Notes: generated by a model from the sequence alone, not told the origin. A stretch of DNA of 64,000 nt from Albula goreensis (GCA_022829145.1 CM040748.1:3418501-3482500), one strand, 5' to 3'; shown: positions 1-13,449, numbered from the stretch's first letter. Translations and numbers: made by a program.

Positions 1-2935
1 TTTTTTTTAAACTGATTGCTCCAAACATATTTTTTTTTTTCCCCTCCAAACCAAAACATTTTTTAAGCATGTTACATAAAGAAGCCGAGTTACGGAGGCG
101 AACATGACTTAAAAGTTCATCAAATCCTCCCTGCAGCCACGAGTGGTGGCTGATTTTGCGTGCAGCGTCTGATGTTGTTGAAGAAGATAATCATGCATGC
201 TAACACTCAGGCAGGACCCCCGCTGCTAGATGGCCTAAAATACCCAACCTCAGTGGATATTCGCAGAGCTCGAAAAGTTCCTCTGCGCTGCAGAGAGCTG
301 CAAACTTTTTTTTTTCTCCTTTTGAAGTCAGGAAATTATTTATTGGGTGTACTCGTGTGACCCCATTGTGTAACTGTCACTCGCCCCGTTTTAATTGTTG
401 GCTCTTAGGAAAGGGCCTTTTTCTTCAACTCAGTCCCATCTCCCCATCCATCCTCCAGCCCCCCCACCACACCCAGGGTACTCTTGTCCTCTGACCAATC
501 AGGTGTGGTTTTATCGCCTCTGGCATGGTGCCTTGCTTCCATGCTGTTCCTTGGTGACCTAAGACCTGAGCAGTAGAGTGAGAACACCCTTCTCACCAAA
601 AGCAACAATTTACTTAAATACATGCTGTGTAGCATCATTTACAAAATGGAAGGCATTGGATTGAGCAGACATTTGGGGCGCAAACCCTGCAGTGTGGTGG
701 AATCCAGTCCTGGCAGTGGTAGTGTCGTCTAGGTGTGTGTATATACACATTCAGTCAAGTACTCAGAATTGTAGGCAAGAAAAGTGAACAAGTCTAGAAT
801 TGCTGGCACCCTTTACAGAACTGGGAAATGTAGTGTAACAATAATAAAGTAATAATCTCCCAGTATGTCTGAGAATAAAACAAGGTGTGTGGGTGGCCTC
901 CCAGTCATTGGGAGGGATCCAGTCAGCTGGGTGACAGTCAGGTCTAAGTGCTCTCCAGCAACCTCTGCAGTTCAATCGGGGGCTTTCATGCAAGTCACCA
1001 TAATTGTTCTACAGTTGACTGTATGTCCATTAAGTGTGTAAGAAAAGTTAACCATTTTCCTTGGATGAGTTTTGATTAAAAATACTCTGGAGTAACCTTC
1101 AGTTCACACAAAGTGAAGTTAACCAAGGTGAATTCATAACAAAATAAATAAACACGTAATGATGCCATGCAACATGGGTTTGATTTGCTCTGGGCGCACA
1201 CTCTGCTTAATTTTGCATGTTGTTGGTTTTCAAGATTTCAAAAGAATCTGTGATCATTCTCAGGACTCCAAGGCAAATTCATGTTTTCCCTGAATATATT
1301 TATCCTCAGAGCAATACAGTAATATTATGAAGCCCATTTTTGGACTGCGAGGTTACATAAGCCAGTGATTACTCATGGATTGTTTATTTAATAGGGGTCC
1401 CTGATGATCAACTCAACAGCTCTGAATAGTCAGTGTTAAGAGTTCAGTGTAAAATATGAAGGTTTTTAACTGATGCACCATATGTTTATGGCTGCATATA
1501 GGATAGAATGTATTTGAAATACCAAAACATTGTAAAAAAATATCATCATGTAGGTGCTACCATATCCATAATGACATATCATATTAAATGATTTTGTTCT
1601 CAGTGTAAGCTGGCAAAAATGCTAAGCTACCCTCAAGTTTTGTTGTCAGAAGCTGGGGAGAGAGTACTTTTTAGGTAACTGTGAATTTCTGAATTAATTA
1701 GTGGCTAATTGAGATGAAATATGTTGCAATAAAATGTAAATGGATTCAAGGGCCTCATTCCTAACCTGGCATGCTAACTGATGTTAGCATAGTAATGAAA
1801 TGAAAATATGATTGTTAGACTATATCACTATGAGTTTTGAAGGATGTGTGTATTGTGTGGGGACATGAACTATTGCCTTCAGCAGTACTTGGTCAAGCTT
1901 GCTTTAAAAAAAACAGCAGTGCAGTTTGGAGCTTATCTTAGTGTATTGTGTGTCCCAGCCTGTGATCACACAGACACAGTAGAATGGATTCCCACCCATT
2001 TAGAGTGAAACACAGCCCAAATCGCAGGTCTCTGAAATCGCCCTTCGCGTGACTAAATTTAAGAAACACTTTGAAAAGCAGAGGGTGCATAAAAAGACTT
2101 TGAAAAGCACTTAAGGGCTTCACTTTCAGGTGGTTTTAGGCCATCGCTGGTTTTCTTTTAGCCTTTGCATTAAACAGCCTCTTATCTTGGGAATACTGTG
2201 CTGGATAGGCACAGTGTTTTATTTATCGTTTTTGTTTTTAAAGATGTTGATGATAGCATGCAGCTAGCAACATTTCCCAGCATGCTTTCTGACCTTGCAG
2301 CTTGCAGTGACTCCCTCCATACTAGGGCCTACCCAGAATGTCAGTTACATTTGACCAAAGTTCAAAGGTCAACCTAGAATGCTAAATGGATTGAATAACC
2401 TGACAGTCAAGCTCATAATTGGTTTGGGGTGGGGGCTTTCAGTAGGGGTTGTTCAGATGGGGAAGGTTTTCATGTGTATTGCACGTAGTAAATTATGTTC
2501 TTAAGATATTAAACTGAACCATTCATGTTACCCTCTGTCAATGCAAGTACTGCAGATGCATGGCTATCAGCATGCTAATGATGCAGGTGGCAAAAAGGGT
2601 CCAGTGGCTAACAGTTAAATTCAGTTTTAGTCAATGGTAAACATTTACTGCTTTTCACAAAGATTACGGGCTTGCACAGCACCACTTTACAAAAGTTACT
2701 TACTTCATTTTACCGATGTGGGTTTGTGTCGTTGTGTAGGGCCTTAACTGTGGCTGTTGTGTTGTTGTGCGCTGTTGAGGATTTGTCACAGAAAAAACAA
2801 AAAACAAAATACTCTGTATTGGAATTGGTCAAAATCCAGGACTTATTGAGTACCGTACTTTCCTGGACAGGTTATAGAATTCTTGGGCAATCTGCAGGCT
2901 GCAGCATCATGTTGAGATGAGAACAGGAAGAGGAG
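1..2935. other. noncoding AT-rich DNA, no gene seen
   Basis: Only short open frames with no recognisable domain or consistent coding bias are present. A 20-base inverted repeat (8-base arms, 4-base loop) lies at 1771-1790. No tRNA, snRNA or transposon ends were recognised. Confidence 0.6.
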
Positions 2936-2939
2936 GAGC

Positions 2940-3360
2940 CATTAGCATAGGTGGCCACGTTCCCACTGAGGCTCTTTAGCATGCTTCTGGGTGCGGATGC
3001 TGAGAATCTCAGCAGCTTTAAGGATAACGCAGGCCTTCTCAGGTGTAGTTTCGATTGATCCTGAGAGGCAGCGATTCCGCGCTTCAGCATTCCGTCGCAG
3101 CTTTCCGCTATCGATCGAGTTGCGTGCTTCACGAGAACGTTTTGGTAATGTTCCTCAGTAATTTTCCTGCTTTACCCCGGGAGTTGGTGATAAGTGTCGC
3201 CAGCCTCTGTTTCAGCGGACATCTGCTGTTTTATCGGAGCGGTGCGGTACACACTCTCCCAGCGACAGGCGCTCCCTGGCACTGTCTTTGTAGCAATGCG
3301 TGTCTCTCGTGGGCTGACCCGAGCTATCGGGCCTCAGTCGATATTTCTCACATCTGAGTC
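2940..3360. promoter_or_regulatory. CpG-dense patch, possible small CpG island or enhancer
   Basis: By hand count about 27 CpG dinucleotides fall in this 420-base stretch, with a cluster around 3070-3140 that includes TATCGATCGAG. The flanking DNA has very few. No recognised open frame explains it; a 100-codon frame crosses it but matches nothing I know. CpG retention fits an unmethylated regulatory element or first exon, but a young mobile element is also possible. Confidence 0.3.
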
Positions 3361-3379
3361 ACAGACCATCTGGACATAA

Positions 3380-4365
3380 TGGAGTGAATTTATTTCAAGT
3401 TTGCTGACATTAATATTTATAGATGGTCATATTTCATCCAGGCATGGATCCTGATATGTGTGCCATCTAAGCATCTTTAAAGGCATATCTTCGCAGGCCT
3501 CCGTGGAGTGTTACTGACTCAGCTGAAGGCCCAGCATGCAATGTGGGTCTCTGTGATGTTGATCACATACCCAACTGGACTCTGAAAGTCACCATGTACA
3601 GAAAACCTGGGAGGGATTAGTGATTGGTCAGCTTCATAGGTGGCAGTGCACAGCCTCTGTTTACAAACACCAGTACAAGAACATTTTCTACGCAGCTTTC
3701 CTGAAACTAAACCTTTTTTTTTTGAACAAGTCATCTTCCTAATGGACACATTGCTACAGTTCCTTACTTGACGAAATTGACTCAATCTAACTAACTTTAC
3801 TCAACCTTTAAATCGATGTTCTGTGCTTCGTGCAAATAGCATTAGCAGGCTAACCCCCATTCTGGTTACAATGTCCTTTGGCGTCAGCTGTTTCCAGTTT
3901 CTTCTGCCTTACCATGTCTTATGCCTGGGCCCACTCAGTCTTCCTAGCTCAGTATCTCTGCACATCCCTCCTGGAGTCCAGTGAATTGAGAAGTCCAGGC
4001 CATGCTGGCCCCTGACGCTATATTACCTGACTGGCACATGGTTTGACAGCTTTGAATCCCTTTGGAACCATTTAAACAGTCCTGTCTCCACAGACTTTGC
4101 TTGCCCCTGGTTATGAATGTTGTTTCAGTCTCTCTTTGATGATTGCTCTTCCCTGTGGAGGTCAGAGTGTACATGCATAGATTTGCTTATGGCTGCTGCG
4201 TGTGAGGACTTTGTCTCCCCTTTGGGAGCTGAAAATTCATTTGATGTTGTCTTGACGACCGTGGAAGTGTGTGTGCCGTTGTGCGCTTGTCCTTGGGCTC
4301 TCCGCGGACTGGCTGGCTCTGTCTGGCTGAAGCCACTGATGATTGTATCCCATGCACTGAACATG
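3380..4365. other. noncoding, no gene seen
   Basis: Ordinary noncoding sequence. Short overlapping open frames on both strands have no recognisable features. Confidence 0.5.
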
Positions 4366-4552
4366 TTTGTTTACATTACATCACATTACAGATAATTAGC
4401 AGACACGCTTATCCAGAGTGACTCACAGTGCTAAGGCAGGGACAGCAGTTCCTAAAGCCCTGGAGGCAAGTCTCATGTGCCGGAACTGACTGTGCCACAA
4501 GATAGGAACAGGCCCATGTCCCTAGCCATTACAATACCTCAGCCTGCCCACT
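4366..4552 (+). mobile_element. degenerate teleost dispersed repeat
   Basis: The copy opens with ACATTACATCACATTACAG, continues through a GCAGACACGCTTATCC core and AGAGTGACTCACAG, and closes with CCCTAGCCATTACAATACC followed by a pyrimidine-rich end. This order matches a very common fish repeat whose core I recall as GCAGACGC..TTATCCAGAGCGACTTACA and whose end resembles CCTTAACCACTA.ACCA. The internal part is diverged, so it is an old copy. I do not assign a Repbase family from memory. Confidence 0.65.
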
Positions 4553-4599
4553 GTTCCCAAAGTGCTGGACATGTTTTATCTGCTGTTCTTCCCTTCGCT

Positions 4600-5240
4600 G
4601 GGCTAACTCAAGTCTCCTGAGACAGCCCCGCTAGGCTAGCCTTGTCTCTCTCTGCTCAGAGTCACCTTCGGGCACCGGAGATTCAAGATCGTCTTTAGGG
4701 TCGTCTCACCAGGCTGCTTCGGCGCACCGGGCGCCATACTTTGGCTGGCGTTGCGGAGTGGTAGAGTGATGCAGACACTGCCTTGTGTGGATGGATTAGG
4801 CTTAGGGTGGTTTCTACAGGACGGATGTGGTGAGGTATGTGCTCCCCTGAGACGCTGGGCCATTACTTGTCGCTTCAGGTTTGAGCTTCCTGTCAAGTGC
4901 TGGAGTCTCCAGGGTTCCACTGTTACCAGAGCTTTGAGCGTCTCCTGTTGACTCGCTCCTATCTCTCTGGGGCTCCTCTGTGATTCGCCCAACCCTCTTT
5001 GCTCCCATTGGGCTGTAGAGATGCAAGAAATGGTCTGACGATGAAGCCTCTATGTATATCAGGAGAGCTAGCAAGAGATGAGACGAGCAGAGCCTTCTTT
5101 CGATCCGAAATGGTGATTTAATGAAAATATCCTTGTAGGCAGGGAGTGTGTGTACCCATGGTTGATGCATTGCTCTGCAGAGCCTGTAGAAGCATTAGTA
5201 AACATGCAAAGCATTAAACCTGTATGATTTCACTCCAAAC
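4600..5240. other. GC-richer noncoding DNA with chance open frames
   Basis: Two overlapping 118-codon frames on the minus strand and a 66-codon frame on the plus strand coincide here. None has a recognisable domain, and openness on both strands argues for composition rather than coding. No promoter or repeat was identified. Confidence 0.4.
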
Positions 5241-6889
5241 CAAGGCCCCCGCTGACCTCCAGAGTGCGTGCTGCAGACAGCCTGGATTGCAGTGGCATAG
5301 ATATTTGGAATAGATGATAAATAAATAAATAAATTAAAATGTATCCATTATCATTAAATAAATGCCATATGACAATGTCCTTAGGCAATGAGACAAGCTT
5401 GCCTGTGGAGGTGCTTTCCAACTGGTGTTTACTACAGTCTAGAGCTCTCAGTTGGTGCCTGGGTTTTTTGTTTGTGTATCTTGTTTGTGATTTGCTGCAC
5501 AGTTCTCAGTGGGGTTTCTGTTTGATGTGATGGCCCAGCCATAACCTCAGTTCTTCTTCAGGTCTTGCAGAATTCAAACACTGACAAGAAGAGTTACTTT
5601 TTTTCTGATGTTAGTCCTAATTGACCGCAGTTAATGTTTTTAAAATAGCACGAAGAGCTAGCCAAAAGGAGTAGAAAAGTTAAAGCAGTTGCACTTTGGG
5701 TTTATAATCATGTTTATTGTTGATCCTGGTAATCATCAGACAGAGGAATACTAAAAGCAGAAAAACATGAAATTCCAGGGGGAAAAGAATTGATTATAAA
5801 TGTGCATGATTCAAATTCTAATTAAGTAAATATTTTTGTTATGACATACCACTTGAAAAAGCGAGGTTTACGCAAATGAAATGCGAAAAAAAAAAATAAA
5901 ATAAAATAAAAAAAACTTGGTATCCATACAACGCCACTAAGCTGGCAGTGTTGGAAATAAAGGTATACACGTATTTGTCAAAGAATGGTCAGTTTAGCTG
6001 GAGAACACCGTGCCACCAGTAGTGGGCAGTGTTGACAGTAAGAATCGCCACTTCTGGAATTCTAGGAAATAGCAAATCAAAGCCAGGTCTCATTCCCATT
6101 ATATTCTCTTGTCAGTGAAAGTCAGTGGTTTCTTTTATTTGTACAAAGGTTCCCTTTAAGTGTCACAAAAACTGTGAAAAAGACCTAGATACCTGAGATG
6201 ACTGCTTTCCTAGCTAGCAGACATGGAGTTTGTGTACTCAGCTAGTGTTTGCGTACAGTTATTTTTAGAATGATTAGAAACATTTCAAAATGCACCCACA
6301 CAACTGATTTTTCTGATGTATGTAAGCTCATATTTTTGTTGGTGGCGAAATGCTTGCCTGGCGTGACAGAGCATCTCAGTTTAAAAAAGAAATTAACAGC
6401 AAGTGGCCTCGCTATACTCTAAAAAAATCTTTGCCTAAAGCAATGAAGGATATTGGTGTAACTGCTAAGAAACACATGAACATGAATTCTGAAGCTCCTA
6501 GTTAACAAGCCTTCAAACCTCTGCCCTGATATGTGTATAAACAGCAGATATGTTTCTCATTTCATTAACAGACACACAGACACATGGCCGTGTATGCTCT
6601 TAAAGTGGTTCCCACTGTGTTGCATGAAAAGAAGACAACTCTGCTTTCCACAGCAATTTGACACAAAGCCATAAGTTCATTAATTAGCTAATGCTGATGT
6701 AATACTGACTTTTGAGCTTGTTCAACAAAGAAGTAGCCCTTAACAATAACATGGTCTCACAGTGTTACAAGTGAAACTGCACATTCCTCAGTGTAGTCTA
6801 AGTAGTCTGGTTAATCAGGTCTATACATAAGCGTTCTGCGATTTTAGACAAAAGCTGTGCATAGAAGAGACCATGTTTCACCATCACCT

Positions 6890-6892
<3 letters not shown>
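5241..6892. other. noncoding AT-rich DNA
   Basis: Contains a short (ATAA)n run near 5317-5336 and an A-rich AAATAAAATAAAAT tract near 5885-5915. A fragment near 6018-6040 (AGTGGGCAGTGTTGAC) resembles the edge of fish dispersed repeats but is too short to call. No gene seen. Confidence 0.55.

Positions 6893-6924
<32 letters not shown>
6893..6924. repeat. (AG)16 microsatellite
   Basis: An uninterrupted AG run of 32 bases. Confidence 0.95.
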
Positions 6925-6927
<3 letters not shown>

Positions 6928-8184
6928 TGACGTAATCCAGATTGTCTCTTGGCTTCTTCTACCATCAGATGGCACTAGAGGATTTAAGAAGAAACTCACT
7001 GGTATTAGAGAGTTAAGGAATCAGTAACATCGCAGGTGTTGTCTTCTCATGAACACAATTTCCTGTTTATTAGGTACAGTGTGTTTCTCCACAGTTATGA
7101 ATTTGACAATGAAATTGGATAACTTGGTTCCTTTTGATAAGTGAATGTTTGTTGTGTGTTGTTCGGAAACACCTGCATTTATCTAAATCTAAACCTTGAT
7201 GCATCGTTTGATATAAACCTGACATTTTAAACATACATTTCCCCCCACAACAATATAATACAAAAGAATACATTTTTATCACAGCGTTTAGCACAGCATC
7301 GTTACCACAGTAGGACATTGTTCTCTATAAATAAATATGTTCATTAAAGTAGACATATGAAGTAGATTTATGAATATAAATATGAAATGCAATATATATA
7401 TAGACATTTGGAATAAATTAAAATCCACAACAGCGATACAGAAAAGCTGTCTTTGGAGAAGTGTAATTTCAGTCATTCTAACTGCTTTAACTGCCCCTCA
7501 ATCTCATACCGCTTTATGATTCTGCTGGGATTCTCTGGTTTTCCTCTCACCTTGTTCATTTTATTATCAGAGATTGAGGAGAGTTCATCCTTCAGTTGAT
7601 TACTTTCTGTCTACTAGAGCACCCCAAGGAGCCGGCATGCTACTCTTCTCTGCACACTTTTTCAGAGATCCTTAAAAAACCTTTCACAGCTCCTGTAATT
7701 CAGACGTAGGCGGAGGAGGCTTGCTGTTTTGGTTCTAAGTTTTAAAAAATGGTAATTTCTGCTACTTTAGTCTTAAATTAAATCCTAAACTTCAACAAAA
7801 AATGCTGGGATCATTTCTTAATGGAAAATTCCTCAAATGTAAATCCGTGCATTAAAAACGACTTCCCTATTCAGTTGCAGCTACTGTTGACATTAGCAGG
7901 ATTACTTGCAGCTGAATGGAAAATGTATGTATATTTCTGTTGTCATTATTTCCTCATACATAGTATGTCGCCATGAATACAGGGTCATGCTGAATATCAT
8001 AGCAGACATTTTAATAGTGAGATCAAATGCAGAAAAGGTCGTGGCAAGCAGCGGGCCTTCTCCTTATATATAAAGGAGAGGGAAAGAGCTCCTAATTCTT
8101 CTTCTTCTTTTTTTGTTTTCCTTTGGGGTAATAAAAAATGAAAAATGACTTGTAAAATGTCAAAAACATCATAAAGAATAGATC
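6925..8184. other. noncoding AT-rich DNA
   Basis: No gene, RNA or mobile element recognised. Short A/T runs only. Confidence 0.5.
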
Positions 8185-8700
8185 TGAGAGGTTGATGAAT
8201 GAAAGCTCTGCCCAGTGGCGCTGCGTGGTGGAGGTGGCAGAGGCAATGCGCCGGGGCTCGGACTGGCAATATCTCACCAGTCACTCCCCGCTTTCCGTCA
8301 GGCCCCGCCCGCCTCACTCTCCCGCAGAAATCGCTACACACGCGCGCACACACAGGCAGAAGCAGGAGCGCTAAAGCACCCGCTATACCACCTTCCATAT
8401 TCTCTCTAATGTTGTCTGGAGGCAAAAAGAACACAAAGATTAATGGGCACAATCTATCTGGGCTCGGGCAGGAGGCACGGGGAGGCCGCTGAGAGTAAGC
8501 CATTACCATTAATGGAAGAAGTTCAGAATCATTTAAATGACTGCTAGAACAAGAACCAATTAACCTGCACCCTCGCAGAAGCATGTTGAGCCGGGCTTAT
8601 TTCAGGCCAGCCTCGTGGTCCGTCTTAGAAAAGCAGGAGCTGAGATGGGCCCGAGAGGGACAGAGGTTCCTGTGCTGCTGATTTACATTGAACATTAATC
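8185..8700. promoter_or_regulatory. candidate cis-regulatory block
   Basis: This stretch is richer in G+C and CpG than its surroundings, especially 8200-8400, and passes into balanced sequence holding the palindrome CCATTAATGG (8506-8515). It looks like a vertebrate conserved noncoding element by texture. A 195-codon minus-strand frame (7997-8584) and three plus-strand frames overlap it. None has a recognisable domain, so I treat them as by-products of composition. Confidence 0.3.
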
Positions 8701-8702
8701 CA

Positions 8703-8706
<4 letters not shown>

Positions 8707-8743
<37 letters not shown>

Positions 8744-8910
8744 CGCGAGCGCACGCGTGTGTGTTCATGTGTGCGTGTGTGCACGTGTGTGTGTGTGCAT
8801 GTGTGCACACGTGTGTGTGTGCATGCATACGTGTGTGCACGTGTAAGTGTGTGCGTTTGTGTGTGTGTGTGTGTGTGCGCGTGCTTTTCTGTGTGCATGC
8901 GAGTGTGTGT
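8707..8910. repeat. compound (GT)n array with CG/CA steps
   Basis: A pure GT run (about 8707-8742) passes into about 160 bases of nearly continuous alternating purine-pyrimidine with GCGC, CACG, GCATGC and ATACGTG variants, ending in GT again. It is tandem-repeat DNA. Cys/Val and Thr/His frames across it are artefacts. Confidence 0.95.
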
Positions 8911-9110
8911 TTTCATTTTGATTGCCGCAGTTTCATTCAATTTCTTTCATTAATCCTCTTTTTCCCCCCTCCCATTAGGAATCTTGAAGAAATATGATTT
9001 TGCATGGCTCCATCGTAATTATAAGAAATTAATGTGTTGGACATGTAAAATTGATGGGTTCATCTTGCTTGAATTAATTGTAATTAGTTTTACCTTTCAT
9101 ACAGAAAAGT
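8911..9110. promoter_or_regulatory. candidate regulatory block with homeodomain-type sites
   Basis: Balanced sequence following the GT array carries GAATTAATTGTAATTAG (9071-9087), a cluster of TAAT cores typical of homeodomain binding. The pyrimidine tract and CCCATTAG around 8970-8980 could mimic a splice acceptor, but the frame after it is short and unrecognised. Confidence 0.25.
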
Positions 9111-9684
9111 AACCTTGGCAATGGGCATGTCATTTAGACTTGAAATGCCCAAGAATTGTAGATCTGTTCCACAAAACGAATGAAAAAGAAGTCTTTCCTA
9201 AGGAGAACAATGGCGTACGATTGGCTGAGAAAAGTATTGTGCTCAGGTTGAGCAGCCATGTTCGTTTTTCTCTCATAAAACCATCGGTCATGACAGAGTG
9301 GAAAGAAACCTAGTCTGAGGGAGCATGTTGACTGGTTTCACACTGACTAGCACATGGGGACATACACAAAATCCAGTGAAAGCAGGGCCCCATTCCAATC
9401 TGGCTGCTACACAGTCCCCCCCAGTTACTCCAATCATAACACTTTCATTGTGGTATAACATGAATGCCAAAGTTAGTAACACTTCCCAATCAGAGTGAAG
9501 CAAATTGGGCGAACTCGCTGAAGAAGAAGGGGAATAGAAATTGACCCCCTTCGAAATAGCAGAGTACGCTTGTGTTTTGCAATGCACGTGAATGCCTGCC
9601 TACTACAAATATGTATGCTTACGTTTACCGTCATACGTTAAAATGTGTTTATCTTGTGCATCCAAAAAGTACATCTAAAAAAAC
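9111..9684. other. noncoding, no gene seen
   Basis: A 99-codon minus-strand frame is present without any recognisable feature. No repeat recognised. Confidence 0.5.
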
Positions 9685-9801
9685 GCACATACACACATGG
9701 ACACACACACACACACACACACATACACACACACACACACACATGGACACACACACACACACACATACACACATGGACACACATGCACGCACACACACAC
9801 A
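9685..9801. repeat. (AC)n array with ATGGAC interruptions
   Basis: AC dinucleotides are interrupted by ACATGGACAC at three points and by ACATACAC, giving an irregular second-level repeat. Thr/His frames are by-products. Confidence 0.95.
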
Positions 9802-12800
9802 TCCTGTAAGAATAGTTGAGGAAACGGCAAATGCGTTTCGTGTATGTGTGATATTTAAACTGAAGGGATGCCTTTGGTTCCTGTGTTATTGAGCCATGTA
9901 AATCATTCGTGCTCTCATTTGTGATGCAGTAACTCACTCTGATGGGCATTAGCATTTGTATGTCTGGTGTCATTCAATAAAAGTAAACAAGATATCACAT
10001 TATGCTGTGATTTGATGTGACACAAAGCCTCCCCCAGACAAACACATCTCCCCTATTAAACAGGACACATGAAGTCAAATAACAGTTTAAGTCTTATCTG
10101 CATGGCCTCTCCCACAAAACATGGCCCTTGGAGTCCATCTTAAAATAAATGATATTGCTCAACATGGTGTTACCTAAGGTTTGTTTTGGCTGATTACAAA
10201 GTCAATGTAATTAAAATAATCCAGCCGGTGATTAGCACTTAATGATGTAACGGTCAATATTTGAAAAGCTGGCTGCAAGAAAATGACGCTTTGCAAGTCA
10301 GAGTAATGCATTACTTTGACGGTAAGTGTCAACGTAATCTCCCTTAGCAAACTTTCTATTGAATGTGGAGGTTTGATGTTTGTTTGACACTGATTGAGCT
10401 ATGCACATGTGTGTGTAGATAAGACTCCACTCCCTCCCTGCAGTCTAAGGCTCCGGGACAGATTCAAAGGATATCTGAAATTCATAGAATAAGCATTTGT
10501 ATTATTATTTTCAATATATTTATTTATATTTTCATCCTATTCTGAAACTATGTTAATGGAATCGGGAGTCTTTTTCTGCAATCTACATATTGTACATCAG
10601 ACAGCTGGACAGATACAACCAAAATCTGTGAACAAATGTATGAAAATAGTTTGATTCACAAAGAATGTGATTAACATATGTATTGGGTTGTTGCAGTGGA
10701 TTTATTGTGTATGGAGTGTTTTATCTTTGTCAGCATTATGTTTGATTATTGAGGTACACTTGTAATATTGTGCTGGAAGGAAGTCTTTTGAGACAGGTGA
10801 AAAGATTCAAAGACGTCAGATGGCAATTTACCATCACAATGCCACAATTGAAGAGATTTGGCAGTTTTCCTTTCCACCTTAAAATTGCTGGGCTGAGTTG
10901 CAGACATGGTGGTCTTTAAAGTCTCACTTTAGATAGGGAAATTGTTTCCCCCTCCACCCCCCACCTTAACCGAAACTCCAAAGGTGAACAACAAGTGTTA
11001 AGTCACTGAGATGTTATCATCTTATCTACCCTGACTGTACTCCATGCAAATATATCGATTTTTCTTTTTTTTTTTTTTTACCAGGCATATTATTGAAGGG
11101 TATGAGTGGAAAAAGGATGAAGACCTGCTGAACAGAACAGCCCGACTTTCTGTTTGCCAGTCACTCCCTTCTTCTTCTCCTTTTTCTATTTTTTTTTTTT
11201 TTTTTTTTTGCTTCTTTCATCTAATTGTGAAAGGACGTGGGAGGGTCTGAGTAAGATTGATGGCGGACCACAGCAACAATCAGCCGTGGGTATCTACACC
11301 CATCTGTCACTGCCCAGACCAGCCATGTGAGTGAGTTACCAGTGTGAAACATAGCCAGTGCAAGCGGATGTCCCATTCTTAAAATTGAAATTGAGGAGCA
11401 CCTTTGAAAACTATATTGCAAGGTATCAAGCAATACAGCTAAAAATCAATACCCTCCCATGCTGGAATTGGACTCGTGCTCTCCCACCCACCTATACAGT
11501 AAGAAATGATTGGTTGATGTATTTTTTTTTTTTTTTTTTTTTCAGCCATCCGTCCATTAGAAATATATGTTTGTAGACAGGGGGTGAACTGTTATGTATT
11601 CTCGGGTCAAACTGATTAAACTTCTGCTCTGCACCTGTTTCTCAATGACACAACAACTATACCAACAACACCACATGTTCTGTTTGTACCAATGAGCTAA
11701 TTGTAATGTGTTATAAGAGCATAATTTTGGTAATTATCTAATGAGTATCATATATGATCTCAGTTTTCTCCTGATAATTTTGAACTGCAGCTGCATAGCA
11801 CCAGTCTTCCATTACCATACGGCACAACGTGGGAAAGGGTATTGATCACTGTGAATGTGAGATACTGGAGCAGCAAAAAACAATCAGTCAGGAATCAGCA
11901 TGTAATTACAGTTCCATGGCACTGTGTCCTTTGGGCTCGTCTTGGGTTTTGGATGTCATTATCTGAGAAATGTGACCACTGAGTCTAGAAAACAGCTGAC
12001 TGTTTCAGTCCAGTAAAACTTACTTTCTGCGCTTATTTATTATAATTTTCTTAATTTTAGACACTCATTCAATGCCAACATGCCTGTTGTTGTGTTATAT
12101 TTTTCGTGGAGTTGTAGAATAAATATGTAATAGAAACTGTATATGCAATTCTTTATTGCAATACCTGGATTCATGATTTCATGAACATTGCAGATCTTCA
12201 CCGACCCCCCCCCCACCAAAAATAAATAAATAAAAGGCTCGGGTGTATGGCAGTCTGTTTACATTCTGCAGTAAGTTTCTACAGACCCTACATGACAAAT
12301 GCAATAGCGCCACAAACGAAGGGTTGAGTCGAGGGGATTTATTGAATTTCCTAAGTGAAGGATATGTGTGGATGAAAGAGGGCGCAGTGCAGTGCACGGA
12401 CTTCAGGGTTTGGGAAAGTGGAGAATCCCATTACTGTAAGGTTTAAGGTTCCGTTTAATTTGATTGTTTCTGGAATGTGGAGACAGGGCAGCCATGATTG
12501 TTGTTCTGGGGGTCGCCGTGGTGAGAGCTCAGTGTCGGTTATGTCATCATGTCTGAGCTTGCTCCGCGCTCCTCCACTGAAAGTGCTCGGAGTATCATCC
12601 TGCTGTCCAGGAGATCCATGCCAGGCTTTACTTCAGCATGCACACCCTGCCGAGGGTGCTTTCGGATTATGTGCATATAGCAGATCCATACATATCTAAT
12701 AATGCAGGGAGGTTTCCGTAGGTCTGCACACCGTGTCTTTCCAATTTCCATTTCTGTTGCTGTGCAAGTCCTGTTCCTTTTTCTGTAAGAGAGCTGGAAC

Positions 12801-13208
12801 ATGCAGGCCAGTTGTTTGATTTTTCTGTAGAGGGGGAAAAAAAGTGAAAATATGTTCTTTTTAAATGAATATGCTTGGACAGCATTTCTTTTCAAACATC
12901 TTTTGGAAGAAAGTGGATGATGAAAACATGTTCCTTACACATCAGTGTGTTTCTGGTGGAAGTTTTAAGGCTGGTTTAAATGCTAAGAAAATTGAGTTAG
13001 ACGGAGTACAATGTAAATGCCATGCTCTTCTTTGCAGGAGGCCACTGGAGACAGTATTTTGTTGGGCATACAGTTGTAAGACTGTCAAGTGAGGCTACTT
13101 TTTTCCATGTAAAATAAAATGTGTGCAAAGTAAATAAATCAAATTTCCTTGGCACACGGATGAGCAGCATTACTTCTGTCAACACAAGCCTTGCTGCTGC
13201 CTCTTTCA

Positions 13209-13210
<2 letters not shown>
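9802..13210. other. noncoding DNA with poly-T tracts and one candidate regulatory block
   Basis: Homopolymer T tracts lie near 11060-11078, 11189-11209 and 11521-11542, and a short C-run followed by (AAAT)n at 12204-12236. The stretch 10090-10420 is balanced sequence with TAAT-type words and CpG (GATGTAACGGTC, AAATGACGC), of enhancer-like texture. No coding exon was recognised. Confidence 0.4.
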
Positions 13211-13263
<53 letters not shown>

Positions 13264-13402
13264 CGTGTGTGTGAGAGAGTGTGTGCGTGTGTGTGTGTGA
13301 GCGTGTGTGTGTGAGAGAGTGTGTGCGTCATGCGTGCGCGTGTGTGTGTGCGTGCGTGTGTGTGTGAGCGTGTGTGTGTGAGAGAGTGTGTGCGTGTGCG
13401 TG

Positions 13403-13435
<33 letters not shown>

Positions 13436-13449
13436 TGTGCGTGTGTGAG

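Noticed and set aside
7997-8584. 195-codon minus-strand open frame starting with ATG
   Set aside because: No recognisable domain; Cys/Arg/Leu-rich from local composition, with three plus-strand frames open over the same bases. No splice or promoter context supports it.
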